A stretch of DNA of 64,000 nt, taken from Nocardioides sp. LHD-245 (GTDB lineage: Bacteria > Actinomycetota > Actinomycetes > Propionibacteriales > Nocardioidaceae). The stretch is taken from the NCBI RefSeq assembly GCF_030929495.1, contig NZ_JAVFWN010000002.1, positions 1 through 64,000 of the forward strand, written 5' to 3'. The position numbers and the translations under genes were made by a program. The notes below the pieces were generated by a model that was given only the letters and a program-made list of their open reading frames with translations, had not been told where the DNA came from and did not search any database. Of the stretch, positions 47,342-56,239 are shown piece after piece; position 1 is the first letter of the stretch; each line of letters starts with the position of its first letter.

Positions 47342-48288
47342 GCTCGGTCTCCTTCGTCGAGCGGCTCGTAGAGAGCCACTGCCATTCCGGTCAGCCATTC
47401 GTCCATCGGGGCGTAGGCCAGGGTGGTGCCGCGGCCGGCGCCGACGGCGGCCGCCATGGCGATCCAGGAGCGCACCTCCTGGGCGCCGTTGCCGGCCTCC
47501 TTCTCGATCTCGTCGCTCGACTTCGCGATGGTGCGCGACAGGTCGCCGGCCGCGAGCTGCTCGAGGAAGTCCGCGTCGAACGCGGGATTGAGCTGGGCGG
47601 GAGCGGCGCGGATGATCTCGCGACGCCGGACCTCGAACTCCTTCCACTGCTCGCGGCCGTTGAGCCAGGCCTCCACGAGGAAGCGGTCGTCGTCGGACAG
47701 CGTCTGCGACCAGTCGGGCCAGGGCAGCCGGTGCGAGAGGCCGCCGGACGCGATGACGACGATCCGCTTGTCCTGCCCGTCGGTCTCCAGCGCGGTGCGC
47801 AGCGTCCGACCGACGGCCTCGGCCCGCGCGAGCGAGATCAGCGGCGGCGCGAACATGTTGAGCACGATCGGCACGATCGGCACGTCGAGCGCGGGCACCA
47901 GGTGCTGGAGGCCGTGCGTGATGCCGTGGTCGACGGTCAGCCGCAGCGAGAACGCCGGGTCGAACGAGCTGTCGACCAGCGTGTCCACGACGTGCTTGGC
48001 CAGCTCCCGGTCGACCGGGAGCGGGCCGGACGGAGTCTGGGCCTCGCCGGCCCCGATCACCTCGGCGACGCCGACCGTGATCGACGGCATCAGGTCGAGG
48101 AAGAGCCCGCGGAAGTGGTTGCTGCCGATGACGACGACGGCGTCCGGCCGGGCTGCCGCGATGGCGTCTGCCGCCCGGCCGAGCCCGTCGCGGAACTCGT
48201 GGGCGGCCGGCAGGTGGTCGACCTCGTCCCAGTGTGTGTTCATCAGCGTGCTGTGGGATGCCCCCACGCCCAGCACGATCCGGCTCAT
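47338..48288 (-). CDS. Class III (LigB-type) extradiol ring-cleavage dioxygenase
   Basis: Cleaves a dihydroxylated aromatic ring next to the hydroxyl pair with Fe(II) and O2. The 316 residues keep the LigB metal and acid/base histidines in GASHSTLMN (about 9-17), IGSNHFRG (about 54-61), DHGITHGLQHL (about 119-129) and GGLSHRL (about 180-186). Closest in layout to MhpB/gallate dioxygenase. Start 20 nt after operator B. First gene of a four-gene overlapping operon. Confidence 0.9.
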   Translation of the reverse strand: MSRIVLGVGASHSTLMNTHWDEVDHLPAAHEFRDGLGRAADAIAAARPDAVVVIGSNHFRGLFLDLMPSITVGVAEVIGAGEAQTPSGPLPVDRELAKHVVDTLVDSSFDPAFSLRLTVDHGITHGLQHLVPALDVPIVPIVLNMFAPPLISLARAEAVGRTLRTALETDGQDKRIVVIASGGLSHRLPWPDWSQTLSDDDRFLVEAWLNGREQWKEFEVRRREIIRAAPAQLNPAFDADFLEQLAAGDLSRTIAKSSDEIEKEAGNGAQEVRSWIAMAAAVGAGRGTTLAYAPMDEWLTGMAVALYEPLDEGDRA

Positions 48289-48308
48289 GGCACCACTCCT
48301 TCAGTCGC

Positions 48309-48324
48309 GTACAGTGTACGGTAC
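48309..48324. promoter_or_regulatory. GTAC-box operator B
   Basis: GTAC-AGT-GTAC-G-GTAC, the same three-box spacing as operator A. It sits between the DUF1989 stop codon (which it touches) and the LigB-type dioxygenase start 20 nt on, implying an internal promoter there. Confidence 0.68.
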
Positions 48325-48923
48325 TAAGGATTCGACGTCGACAGTGCGATGTCGGAAGGCTCGAACCCGTTGCACGGGTTGCGCTCCTGCGGGCAGGCCG
48401 AGACCGCGACGAGCAGCGACCGCTCCGCACGCAGGTCGATGTGGTCGCCCGCCCGGCTGGTCGGCAGCACGATCTCCAGGCCTCCGTCGGGACCGATCGC
48501 GATGTTCATGAACAACGAGGCGATCGCGTCCAGCTCCAGCTCCGCCGGACCCGCGATGTGCCCGGCAAGGCTCTCGACCAGGTTCTCCCGGCAGCTCCCT
48601 CCCTCCGGGCTGCCATAGCGGAACTCGTTGGTCTCGGCGCTGCAGCAGCCACCGCCGAACCAGTGCACGCCGACGGTGTCCTCGACCACCGTCGCCAACG
48701 GACGGGCCGCCTTCGAGTAGATCACGTGACCATGGGTGATCCGGGTGGTCCGGTTGAGGAGCTGCGTGTAGATGCACGACATCTGGTCGTGCGGATCGTC
48801 GACGGGCATCAACACCACATCCGCCGCCTGCCGGCCGGCGAGGTCCTCGATCCGCAGCACCTCACCGGCCTCCACGACGAACGCCGGCACGAACGAGCGT
48901 GCCGGCACCACCGTGTCGATCAC
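48324..48923 (-). CDS. DUF1989 (urea carboxylase-associated/carboxyguanidine deiminase family) protein
   Basis: The 199 residues show LAGRQAADVVLM (about 28-39), DTVGVHWFGGGCCSAETNEF (about 82-101) and SCRENLVESL, the DUF1989 pattern. Known characterised relatives are the two subunits of carboxyguanidine deiminase; others accompany urea carboxylase. Neither urea carboxylase nor allophanate hydrolase is in the window. Its start overlaps the fused xanthine-dehydrogenase-like gene by 4 nt. A hydrolase/deiminase acting on an N-rich intermediate is a fair inference. Confidence 0.8.
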   Translation of the reverse strand: MIDTVVPARSFVPAFVVEAGEVLRIEDLAGRQAADVVLMPVDDPHDQMSCIYTQLLNRTTRITHGHVIYSKAARPLATVVEDTVGVHWFGGGCCSAETNEFRYGSPEGGSCRENLVESLAGHIAGPAELELDAIASLFMNIAIGPDGGLEIVLPTSRAGDHIDLRAERSLLVAVSACPQERNPCNGFEPSDIALSTSNP

Positions 48924-51900
48924 GAGGTCACCGACTCCAGGACGTGCTCGGCCAGGCCGGCGACCGCGTCCAGCTTCCAGCCGTTGCCGGGCAGCGGGTG
49001 CGCCTCGCGGTCCAGCTCACGGTCGAGCACCTTGCGCAGCTGGGCGGCCGTCGGCGCCGTACGCCCCCGCAGCCACTCCTCCGCCTCGACGGCACGCCAC
49101 GGCACGGGCGCGATCGCACCCAGCGCGATCCGCGCGTCACGCCAGGTCCCCGACGCGTCGATCTCCGCCGAGATCACGGCCGACGCAGTGGCGAAGTCAC
49201 CGGTGTAGAGGTTGAGCTTGCGGAAGGCGCTGCGGCGCTTGCAGGCCGCAGCGGGAATCACGATCTCCACGACGACCTCGTCGGGGCGCAGGGCCGTCTC
49301 GCCGGGACCGGTGAAGAACTCCCCGATCGGCACCGTGCGGTGGCCGTTCGACGTGCTCAGCTCGACGCGCGCGTCGAGCGCGGTGAACACCGTGGCCAGG
49401 TCGGACGGGGTGACCGCCTGGCAGCGGTGGCCGTCGATGACAGCGTGCTGGAACCGGTGGTCACCCATCACGGCGTAGCACGGGCTGGTCACGCCGTTGC
49501 GCTTGTAGCAGGGGAATCCGCTGCGGAAGAACCAGCAGCGCTTCTCCTGCAGCAGGTTGCCCGCGACCGTCGCGACATTGCGGATCTGTGCGGAGGCGAT
49601 CGAGTCGACGGCGTCCGCGATCGCCGGGATCCGCTCACGCGTCGCCTCCGCGAGCTCGGTCAGCGTCAGCGCCGCGCCGATGCGCAGCGAACCGTCGTCG
49701 GGCCACGTCACACCACGGAGCGTCATCACGCTGCGCGTCGAGATCAGCACCGTCGACGGGGACGCCTCACGACGCCGCTCCACCAGCGCGTCGCTGCCGC
49801 CACCGATCACCTGCGCGCCCTCGGCCGCGGCCTTCAAGATCACCGGTAGGTCGTCCGGGGCGCTGATCGAGGTCACGCTCTCCGGGTCACCGACACCGCT
49901 CCCGACACCGTGGCCGAGCTTCGTGCCCCAACGGTGCAGCAGGTGGTGCAGGCCCAGCGGATAGAGCCAGCGGAGCAACGCGATCCACCAGCGGTCGGGA
50001 CGCCGCCAGATCCGGTGCCGGCGACGCCGGCCCTCCTTCTCGGCGAGCGCGGTGATCACCTTGTCGGGCGTCAGCGGCAGCTCACGGATGCGCACCCCCA
50101 CCGCGTCGTGCACGGCATTGGCCAGCGCCGCACCCGGCGGGATGATCGACATCTCCCCCACGCTCTTGGCGCCGTACGGGCCCGCGGGATCGTGCGCGTT
50201 GACGATGACCGGACGCACCGACGGCACGTCCGCGGAGCGCGGCATCGCGTAGTGCAGGTAGCTGGTGTTGACGATCCGGCCGCCCTCGCGCACCAGCTCC
50301 TCGCCGAGCGCCGCGCCGATCCCCATCACCGCCCCGCCGGCGATCTGCCCCTCGACCGCGGTCGGGTTGATCGCCCGGCCGACGTCGTGGGCCGCCACGT
50401 AGTCGAGCAGCTCGACGGCGCCGGTACGACGGTCCACCTCGACATAGGCGCCGTGGGCGGCGTAGGCGTAGGTCGGCGAGAGGTTGGCGGTCGACTTCCC
50501 CGGCGCGAGAGGCTCGGTGCCCTCGAGCAGGTAGATCGTCTCGTGGGAGAGCATGCCGTCCACGGCGTCATCGCTGAGCCGGACCAGGTCGCCGAGCGCG
50601 ACGGCGTCGTCCGCCCCGACCGCCTGGCCGTCGCGCAGGACGACGTCCTGCGTACCGAGCTTCGCACGCGCCAGGTCGCGCAGCCGCTCGGCCACCTCGG
50701 AGGCCGCCTTGCCGACGGAGGAGCCGGTCATGTGGGTGCCGCGCGAGGACCAGGCGCCGAGCTCGAAGGGCGTCCGCTCGCTGTCCATCGACAGCACCTC
50801 GACGTCGGCGAGGTCGACCCCCAGCTCGTCGGCGGCGATCTGAGCCAGGATGGTGCTCTGGCCGGTGCCCGCGTCGGAGCCGCCGTACCGGACCCGGACC
50901 CGGCCGTCGTCGAAGACGTCGATCGCGGCGTCGCTGCGGTTGGCCAGGTCGTAGGCATAGGCGCCGCTGCCGTGGCTGCCGGCGGCGACGCCGACGCCGC
51001 GATCCGGGCGGGGATCGGCGCGGCGGCGATCCCAGTCCAGCTCGGTGCGCACCGCGTCGAGACAGTCGGCGAGGCGGGCGGTCGTCACGTCGTAGCCGCA
51101 CAGGGTGGTCGCGTACTCGCGGTTGACGTTGCGCAGCCGCATCTCCAGCGGGTCGAGCCCCAGACGGTCGGCGAGCTCGTCCAGCTGCGACTCCGCCGCG
51201 AGCGAGACCTGCGGCGTGCCGTATCCCCGGAACTGCCCGCCGGGCTGCGTGGCGGTGTCGATCAGGCGAGCCTCCACGAGCGCGCCGTCCGGGCGGTACA
51301 TCGACCCGAGGGTGATCGCACCGACCCGCATCACGGAAGGGCCCATGTGGTTGTAGGACCCGTTGTCGACGCGGATGTCGCTCTCGTAGAGCCGGACCAG
51401 GCCGTCCTTGTCGACGGACGTGCGCAGCCAGGTCTCGAAGCGGTGTCGCGGCTTGTTGGCCCCGAGCTCCTCCTCGCGGGTCAGGCTCAGCAGCACCGGC
51501 CGGTTCGCCTTGCGGGAGAGCGCCGCGGCCAGCACCTCGTGCTCGGATGCCTTGGACTTCGAGCCGAACCCGCCGCCGGTGGCGATCTCGCGGAAGATCA
51601 CCTGGTCGTGCTCGAGCCCGAGCAGCTGGGAGACCTCCTTGCCGATGAACCACGGCGCCTGGGTCGAGGTCCACAGCTCGACGGTGCTGTCGGCCTGGTT
51701 CCACCGGGCCAGGGTCGTATTGGTCTCCATGCAGGCGTGGGACACGCTCGGGTAGACGAAGCGGCCCTCGACGGCGGCGCTGGCGCGCGCACGTCCGGTC
51801 GCCACATCGCCCCACTCGGTCTGGAACAGGACCGAGACGTTGGGCTCGGCGGTGGTGCGCTCGTGCAGTCGGCGCGCACCGGGGGCCGTCGCCTCGGCGA

Positions 51901-52291
51901 GAGTCAGCGGGGCCGTGCGCGGGCGGTACCCGACCCGGATCGCGGCGAGCGCCGCGACCGCCTGCACGTAGGTCTCGGCCGCGACGGCGGCCACCTCCTG
52001 GCCCACGTGCCGCACCGTGCCGCGCGCCAGCGGCGGGCGGTCGGAGAGGGGCGCGCCGCGGTGGATGTAGACCGCGTCGGGAGCGAAGTCGGCCGCGGTG
52101 ATCACCGCGACGACGCCGGGCATCCGTTCCGCACGCGACGTGTCCAGGGCCACGATGTCGGCATAGGGATGGGGCGAACGCAGGACCGCCGCGTGGAGAG
52201 CGGGCAGGCGCAGGTCGGCGGCGAACAGGGTGCTGCCGTCCGTGCGTGCCGCCCAGTCGTGCGGGCGCTGGGAGGTGCCGACGTAGCTCAT
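48920..52291 (-). CDS. Xanthine-dehydrogenase-like enzyme: Mo subunit fused to FAD subunit
   Basis: The 1123 residues begin with a Mo-binding domain (GGGFGSKS about 241; QFRGYGTPQ about 343; catalytic Glu713 in SVGEMSIIPP). A basic, Trp-rich linker of about 50 residues (753-805) leads to a FAD domain with VIGGGSDALV (about 829) and IRNVATVAGNLL. The flavin domain has an extra loop with four cysteines (919, 928, 938, 957), as in HcrB and E. coli PaoB, which hold an extra [4Fe-4S] cluster. Electron path: Mo to 2Fe-2S (next gene) to FAD, possibly via 4Fe-4S. Fusion in this order is unusual. Likely hydroxylates an N-heteroaromatic or aldehyde substrate. Confidence 0.87.
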   Translation of the reverse strand: MSYVGTSQRPHDWAARTDGSTLFAADLRLPALHAAVLRSPHPYADIVALDTSRAERMPGVVAVITAADFAPDAVYIHRGAPLSDRPPLARGTVRHVGQEVAAVAAETYVQAVAALAAIRVGYRPRTAPLTLAEATAPGARRLHERTTAEPNVSVLFQTEWGDVATGRARASAAVEGRFVYPSVSHACMETNTTLARWNQADSTVELWTSTQAPWFIGKEVSQLLGLEHDQVIFREIATGGGFGSKSKASEHEVLAAALSRKANRPVLLSLTREEELGANKPRHRFETWLRTSVDKDGLVRLYESDIRVDNGSYNHMGPSVMRVGAITLGSMYRPDGALVEARLIDTATQPGGQFRGYGTPQVSLAAESQLDELADRLGLDPLEMRLRNVNREYATTLCGYDVTTARLADCLDAVRTELDWDRRRADPRPDRGVGVAAGSHGSGAYAYDLANRSDAAIDVFDDGRVRVRYGGSDAGTGQSTILAQIAADELGVDLADVEVLSMDSERTPFELGAWSSRGTHMTGSSVGKAASEVAERLRDLARAKLGTQDVVLRDGQAVGADDAVALGDLVRLSDDAVDGMLSHETIYLLEGTEPLAPGKSTANLSPTYAYAAHGAYVEVDRRTGAVELLDYVAAHDVGRAINPTAVEGQIAGGAVMGIGAALGEELVREGGRIVNTSYLHYAMPRSADVPSVRPVIVNAHDPAGPYGAKSVGEMSIIPPGAALANAVHDAVGVRIRELPLTPDKVITALAEKEGRRRRHRIWRRPDRWWIALLRWLYPLGLHHLLHRWGTKLGHGVGSGVGDPESVTSISAPDDLPVILKAAAEGAQVIGGGSDALVERRREASPSTVLISTRSVMTLRGVTWPDDGSLRIGAALTLTELAEATRERIPAIADAVDSIASAQIRNVATVAGNLLQEKRCWFFRSGFPCYKRNGVTSPCYAVMGDHRFQHAVIDGHRCQAVTPSDLATVFTALDARVELSTSNGHRTVPIGEFFTGPGETALRPDEVVVEIVIPAAACKRRSAFRKLNLYTGDFATASAVISAEIDASGTWRDARIALGAIAPVPWRAVEAEEWLRGRTAPTAAQLRKVLDRELDREAHPLPGNGWKLDAVAGLAEHVLESVTS

Positions 52292-52758
52292 GCCGCCCCA
52301 CCCGCCCGGCGCTCGGCGACCTCGACCACGGCGGCGACGATCGCCTGGTAGCCCGTGCAGCGGCAGATGTTGCCGGACATCTGGTGCCGGACGACCTCGG
52401 GGTCGAGGCCGGACCGTGCCGCCTCAGCGCGGAGCAGCGCCGTCGCCCGGACGAGCTGTCCCGGAGTGCAGAAGCCGCACTGGAAGGCGCCCCGGTCGGC
52501 GAACTCCTCGCGCAGGTCGCGGATCTCCTCCGCGAGCCCCTCGATCGTCTCGACCTCGCCGGTGACGAGGGCCGCCGGCTCGATGCAGGACATCGTCGCC
52601 CGGCCGTCGACCAGCACGGTGCAGGCACCGCACTCGCCCCGCTCACAGGCGATCTTGGTCCCGGTCAGGCCGACCCGCTCGCGCAGCACCGCCGCAAGGG
52701 ACTCCGCACCCCGGACCTCGACCGCGACCTGCTCGCCGTTGATCTTCAAGCGCTGCAT
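52288..52758 (-). CDS. Xanthine-dehydrogenase-like [2Fe-2S] subunit
   Basis: About 156 residues from the ATG at 52758 (GAGGAGG 8 nt upstream); an upstream ATG at 52785 lacks such a site. Cluster ligands CERGECGAC (about 38-46), QCGFCTPG (about 98) and CRCTGY (about 134). Partner of the fused Mo/FAD chain, with which it overlaps by 4 nt. Confidence 0.92.
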   Translation of the reverse strand: MQRLKINGEQVAVEVRGAESLAAVLRERVGLTGTKIACERGECGACTVLVDGRATMSCIEPAALVTGEVETIEGLAEEIRDLREEFADRGAFQCGFCTPGQLVRATALLRAEAARSGLDPEVVRHQMSGNICRCTGYQAIVAAVVEVAERRAGGAA

Positions 52759-52811
52759 GCCATCCTCCTCACCGCGAACGGACATCGCGACAGCGCGACC
52801 CTACCTCGCTT

Positions 52812-52844
52812 TTCCGTACGTTGTACCGGACACTATGTACGGAA
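52812..52844. promoter_or_regulatory. GTAC-box operator C (divergent promoter)
   Basis: TTCCGTAC (52812-52819) and GTACGGAA (52837-52844) are perfect 8-bp inverted arms; the left arm also forms the GTAC-GTT-GTAC core (52816-52826). Lies between the divergent xanthine-dehydrogenase-like operon (start 52758) and the DMSO-reductase-family gene (start 52867), so it can control both. Confidence 0.75.
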
Positions 52845-52866
52845 CGACCGAGCCGAGGAGTGCCGC

Positions 52867-55209
52867 ATGCCCGAACCGACCCGACACGGTGCCACGGCGG
52901 GCACGCCGACGACCACCCACTGGGGCCGCTACCGGGTCCACGTCCGCGACGGGGAGATCACCGGGCTCGCGCCGGCCCCCGGCGACGGTGAGCCCTCGCC
53001 GATCGGCCGGTCGCTCGTCGACGGACGGGTCGCGCCGGCCCGGATCCGGGAGCCGATGGTGCGCACCGGCTATCTCGAGCACGGCCCGCGCCACCGGAAC
53101 AACAACCGCGGCGACGACACCTTCACCCCCGTGCCGTGGGAGCACGCACTGGATCTGGTCGCGCACCAGCTGCGCCGGGTCTACGACGAGCACGGGCCGG
53201 CCGCGGTCTACGGCGGCTCCTACGGCTGGGCGAGCGCCGGCCGGTTCCACCACGCGCAGAGCCAGGTGCACCGGTTCCTGAACCTCGCCGGCGGCTACAC
53301 CGGCTCGACCGGCACCTACAGCTACCACGCCATGCAGCGCATCGTCCCGCACGTGGTCGGCATCGACGCCGAGCGGCTGATGCTCGAACTGCCCTCGTGG
53401 GAGCAGGTGGCCGAGCACGCCGAGCTCGTCGTGGCCTTCGGCGGACTGGCGCCCAAGAACAGCCAGGTGAGTCCGGGCGGCGTCCACCGGCACAGCGCGA
53501 GCGAGGGCCGTGAGCACTGCCGGGCCGCCGGCGTGCGGTTCGTCAACGTCGGCCCCTGCCGCGACGACCTGCCCGACGCGGACGAGTGGATCGCACCGCG
53601 GCCGCACACCGATGTCGCGCTGATGCTGGCCCTCTGCACCCAGATCGTCGACACCGGCCGCCACGACCGCCGGTTCCTGGCCGAGTGCTGCACCGGCTTC
53701 GACCGCCTCCACGCCTATCTCGCCGGCCGCGAGGACGGCGTACGCAAGGATCCGGCCTGGGCGGCCGAGATCTGCGCGATCCCGGCCGAGACCATCGTCC
53801 GGCTGGCCGAGGAGATCGCCGCCCGGCGCACCCTGATCACCATGAGCTGGTCGATGCAGCGCGCCCAGCACGGTGAGCAGCCCTGCTGGGCGCTGATCGC
53901 GCTGGCCGCGATCGCGGGCCAGCTCGGGCACCCCGGCCGGGGTGCCGGTCTCGGGTTCGGGACCCACCACAGCACCGGCCTCGCCGGACTCCGGCACCCC
54001 GTCGCGGCGCTCCCCCAGCGTGCCGACCGTGCCCCTGCCTTCCCCGCGATCCCGGTGGCCCGGATCGCGGACCTGCTGCTCTCGCCCGGCGCCGAGATCG
54101 ACTACGACGGCAGCCGCGTCACCTTCCCCGACATTCGTCTCGTGTACTGGTGCGGAGGCAATCCCTTCCATCACCACCAAGACCTCAACCGGCTCACGAC
54201 GGCCTGGCAGGTGCCGGAGACCGTCGTCGTCCAGGAGCCGTTCTGGACGGCCACGGCACGCCACGCCGACATCGTGCTGCCGACGACGGTGACGCTGGAG
54301 CGCAACGACTTCGCCCACGGCCGGTTCGAGTCGGCGCTGTCGGCGATGCACCGCGCCGTCGACCCGCCCACCGGCGTCCGGCACGACTACGAGATCTTCG
54401 CCGCGCTGGCCGGACGCCTGGGATTCGACGACGCCTTCACCGAGGGCCGCACGGCCGACGACTGGGTACGCCACCTCTACGAGGAGACCCGCACTCGACT
54501 GGCGGAGGCCGGCGCCGCGATCCCCGACTTCGCCGCGTTCTGGCGTGCCGGCGAGACCGTGCTGACCGACGACCCGGCCGCCCGCCGTCCGGCCGGTGCC
54601 CTGGAGCTGCTGCGCCGCGACCCCGTCGCCCATCCCCTGCCCACGCCCAGCGGCCGGGTGGAGCTCTTCAGCGAGACCGTCGACGGCTTCGGGTACGCCG
54701 ACTGCCCGGGCCACCCGACCTGGCTGGAGCCCGCGGAGTGGCTCGGCGGTGAGGGCGCGCGACGGCATCCGCTGCACCTGGTGTCGAACCAGCCGGCCAC
54801 GCGGCTGCACAGCCAGCTCGACCACGGCGCCGTGAGCCGCGAGGGCAAGGTGGCCGGTCGCGAGCCGGTCGCCCTGCACCCCGACGACGCGGACCGGCGC
54901 GGCATCGCCGACGGCGACGTCGTCCGCGTCTTCAACGACCGCGGGTCCTGCCTGGCCGGCGCCCGAGTCACGGCGGAGGTGCGCCGCGGCGTCGTCGTCC
55001 TGGCCACCGGTGCGTGGTACGACCCGGTCGCTCCGGGCGGTCTGGACCGGCACGGCAACCCCAACGTGCTCACCGCCGACCGGCGTACGTCGGCGCTGGC
55101 GCAGGGCCCGGCATCGGGCACGGCACTGGTCGAGGTCGAGGCGTGGTCCGGCCCGGCTCCGGGGGTGGCGAGCTTCCGCCCGCCGGAGCTCGCGGGCCGG
55201 CGCCGCTGA
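52867..55209 (+). CDS. DMSO reductase/biotin sulfoxide reductase-family molybdoenzyme
   Basis: The 780 residues contain YGGSYGWASAGRFH (about 115-128) and TYSYHAMQRIVPHVVG, in which Ser152 is the expected Mo ligand, as in DorA/TorA/BisC. There is no N-terminal [4Fe-4S] motif and no Tat or Sec signal, so it is cytoplasmic and BisC/TorZ-like. It would reduce an N-oxide or S-oxide, or shuffle hydroxyls as transhydroxylases of this superfamily do. ATG at 52867 with GAGGAG upstream. Its divergent position from a Mo-hydroxylase under a shared operator suggests both act on one pathway. Confidence 0.85.
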   Translation: MPEPTRHGATAGTPTTTHWGRYRVHVRDGEITGLAPAPGDGEPSPIGRSLVDGRVAPARIREPMVRTGYLEHGPRHRNNNRGDDTFTPVPWEHALDLVAHQLRRVYDEHGPAAVYGGSYGWASAGRFHHAQSQVHRFLNLAGGYTGSTGTYSYHAMQRIVPHVVGIDAERLMLELPSWEQVAEHAELVVAFGGLAPKNSQVSPGGVHRHSASEGREHCRAAGVRFVNVGPCRDDLPDADEWIAPRPHTDVALMLALCTQIVDTGRHDRRFLAECCTGFDRLHAYLAGREDGVRKDPAWAAEICAIPAETIVRLAEEIAARRTLITMSWSMQRAQHGEQPCWALIALAAIAGQLGHPGRGAGLGFGTHHSTGLAGLRHPVAALPQRADRAPAFPAIPVARIADLLLSPGAEIDYDGSRVTFPDIRLVYWCGGNPFHHHQDLNRLTTAWQVPETVVVQEPFWTATARHADIVLPTTVTLERNDFAHGRFESALSAMHRAVDPPTGVRHDYEIFAALAGRLGFDDAFTEGRTADDWVRHLYEETRTRLAEAGAAIPDFAAFWRAGETVLTDDPAARRPAGALELLRRDPVAHPLPTPSGRVELFSETVDGFGYADCPGHPTWLEPAEWLGGEGARRHPLHLVSNQPATRLHSQLDHGAVSREGKVAGREPVALHPDDADRRGIADGDVVRVFNDRGSCLAGARVTAEVRRGVVVLATGAWYDPVAPGGLDRHGNPNVLTADRRTSALAQGPASGTALVEVEAWSGPAPGVASFRPPELAGRRR

Positions 55210-55214
55210 CCGCG

Positions 55215-55230
55215 GAACCGGGACCGGTTC
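55215..55230. terminator. Short bidirectional hairpin between convergent genes
   Basis: GAACCGG-GA-CCGGTTC, 7-bp perfect arms, between the stop codons of the DMSO-reductase-family and IclR genes (touching the latter). The loop is small, so it may act more as a DNA palindrome. Confidence 0.45.
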
Positions 55231-56020
55231 AGCCGGACATCTCCCCGCCGGGCGGCCGGCGCTGCTCGCGCGCGGTGCGCAGCTGGCGCGCCAGACCGAG
55301 GGCCGAGGTCTTGACCGCCGCGGCGAGCTGGGGCATCCGGTAGGCCGAGACGGGCACGGAGATCGACATCGCCGCGACGGCGACGCCCTGCACCAGCACC
55401 GGCGCCGCGACGCACTCGCGGCCGACGGTGGCCTCCTCGCGCTCGAAGGCCAGGCCGGTGGCGCGGACCTCGGCCAGCTCCCGCTCCAGTCGCTCCGGGT
55501 CGACGATCGACTGGTCGGTGATCGCCCGCAGCGGCCGCTCCAGGTACTCGACCCGCACCTCCTCGGCACTGAACGCCAGCAGCGCCTTGCCGATCCCGGT
55601 GCACCCCAGGGGGAGGCGGCCGCCCACCCTCGACGGAAGCCCGAGATCGGAGTGCCCGTGGATCTTCTCGACGTAGACGACGTCGGCCCCTTCCCGGACG
55701 CCGAGGTGGACCGTCTCGTGGGTCGCCATGAACAGGTCCTGGAGGAAGGGACGGGCAGCCACGCGCAGCTCCTGCTCCACGGAGACCAGACTGCTGAGCT
55801 CGAACAGCCCGATGCCCAGCTGATAGCCGCCGTCCTCCTGCGCGAGCAGCCGCTGCTCGACCAGACTGCCGGCCAGCCGGTGCACGGTCGACAGCGGCAG
55901 GGACGTGCGCCGCGCAAGCTCGGAGAGCCGCAGCTGCTGGGTCCCGCCGTCGAACGCACGCAGGATGCGCAGACACTTGTCCAGCATGGTCGGCTGACCG
56001 CGAGCTTCCTTCCGCTCCAC
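55229..56020 (-). CDS. IclR-family transcriptional regulator
   Basis: The 263 residues have an N-terminal winged helix (LRLSELARRTSLPLSTVHRL, about 31-50) and a C-terminal effector domain with LGCTGIGKALLAF (about 137-149). IclR proteins often control aromatic and acid catabolism. Start GTG at 56020 is used; an inner ATG 11 codons on is possible. Divergent from the ABC importer operon over 219 nt that hold IclR-like boxes and a GTAC box. Confidence 0.9.
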   Translation of the reverse strand: MERKEARGQPTMLDKCLRILRAFDGGTQQLRLSELARRTSLPLSTVHRLAGSLVEQRLLAQEDGGYQLGIGLFELSSLVSVEQELRVAARPFLQDLFMATHETVHLGVREGADVVYVEKIHGHSDLGLPSRVGGRLPLGCTGIGKALLAFSAEEVRVEYLERPLRAITDQSIVDPERLERELAEVRATGLAFEREEATVGRECVAAPVLVQGVAVAAMSISVPVSAYRMPQLAAAVKTSALGLARQLRTAREQRRPPGGEMSG

Positions 56021-56095
56021 GGAACTTCCCTTCTCTACGTCTTCGGAGGGGGACCGTGGCGGCCCGGCCGGCGCCGGCAGACGCTGCCACCCACC

Positions 56096-56123
56096 GGAAA
56101 TGTTTCATCTCGGAAAAGTTTCC
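56096..56123. promoter_or_regulatory. Two GGAAAnGTTTC boxes (candidate IclR operator)
   Basis: GGAAATGTTTC (56096-56106) and GGAAAAGTTTCC (56112-56123) are near-palindromic and 16 bp apart. They resemble the E. coli IclR consensus TGGAAATnATTTCCA. Located 76 nt before the IclR start and 117 nt before the ABC operon. Likely autoregulation and control of transport. Confidence 0.5.
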
Positions 56124-56154
56124 CGGGCGGGCTCCCATTCCGTCGCTGGGAACT

Positions 56155-56170
56155 GTACCGTACGTCGTAC
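56155..56170. promoter_or_regulatory. GTAC-box operator D
   Basis: GTAC-C-GTAC-GTC-GTAC: the same three-box unit as A and B in inverted order, pointing toward the ABC importer gene 70 nt downstream. Confidence 0.68.
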
Positions 56171-56239
56171 GCAAGTGCTCGCCGTCACAGCGGCAGCCCC
56201 GCGACACAGGACGCGGACGCGAACCGAAGGGAATGACAC

